This document shows positions 5,580 through 5,580 of a stretch of DNA of 5,580 bases, piece by piece. The notes under the pieces are model-generated. The model did no database searches. It was not told the origin of the DNA and saw nothing but the letters and a program-made list of their open reading frames with translations. The stretch comes from H111-94 sp034436045 (GTDB lineage Bacteria > Chloroflexota > Ktedonobacteria > Ktedonobacterales > Ktedonobacteraceae), in NCBI GenBank assembly GCA_034436045.1, contig DAOTVZ010000064.1:1-5580 (forward strand), written 5' to 3'. Within the stretch, counting starts at the first letter, position 1. Every line of letters begins with the position of its first letter. The position numbers and the translations under genes are program-made.

Positions 5580-5580
5580 G

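Overview
The window looks like chromosomal DNA from a high-to-middling GC, Gram-positive-like bacterium with a signalling-rich genome. The best guess is Chloroflexota of the Ktedonobacteria type. That is an inference from the mix of genes: a histidine kinase tail, a SigR-like ECF sigma factor with a zinc anti-sigma protein, a CcdA-type membrane protein, a large HEAT-repeat protein and a soluble-looking Hanks-type Ser/Thr kinase. No rRNA, tRNA, CRISPR array, transposase or phage gene is visible.

Layout, left to right. (1) Positions 2-151 (+) are the last 49 codons of a sensor histidine kinase, followed by a compact hairpin plus T-run terminator near 181-198. (2) Positions 233-574 (+) are a short MarR-type winged-helix regulator that lacks the usual C-terminal dimerisation helix. 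(3) A GC hairpin at 594-613 separates it from a convergent ECF sigma factor gene (618-1427, -). This sigma factor carries an acidic N-terminal extension built on a tandem 33-bp repeat. (4) A 195-bp divergent intergenic region follows; on its + side is a near-perfect SigR-type promoter (GGAAT, 19 bp, GTT). (5) Positions 1623-1931 (+) encode an RsrA-like zinc-binding anti-sigma protein. (6) A convergent bulged-stem terminator (1931-1990) separates it from ccdA (1989-2714, -). (7) Positions 2786-4576 (-) encode a ~596-residue HEAT-repeat protein whose 3' end contains a plausible promoter for ccdA. (8) Positions 4704-5579 (-) are the C-terminal half of a Ser/Thr protein kinase that runs off the right edge.

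How the genes may work together. The clearest functional unit is the sigma/anti-sigma pair. By analogy with SigR/RsrA, oxidation of the zinc-cysteine cluster would release the sigma factor, which would then transcribe disulfide-stress genes. The sigma-type promoter faces the anti-sigma gene only, so the visible feedback loop is predominantly negative, unlike the co-transcribed sigR-rsrA arrangement of actinomycetes. The neighbouring ccdA, which moves reducing equivalents across the membrane to thioredoxin-like proteins, fits a thiol-redox theme, but it is on the opposite strand with its own candidate promoter. The HEAT protein and the kinase lie in the same direction as ccdA; any functional link is only positional.

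I do not see a clear new system. The most unusual points are the repeat-bearing acidic sigma N-terminus, the extra cysteines and terminal CxxC of the anti-sigma protein, and the divergent wiring of the pair.
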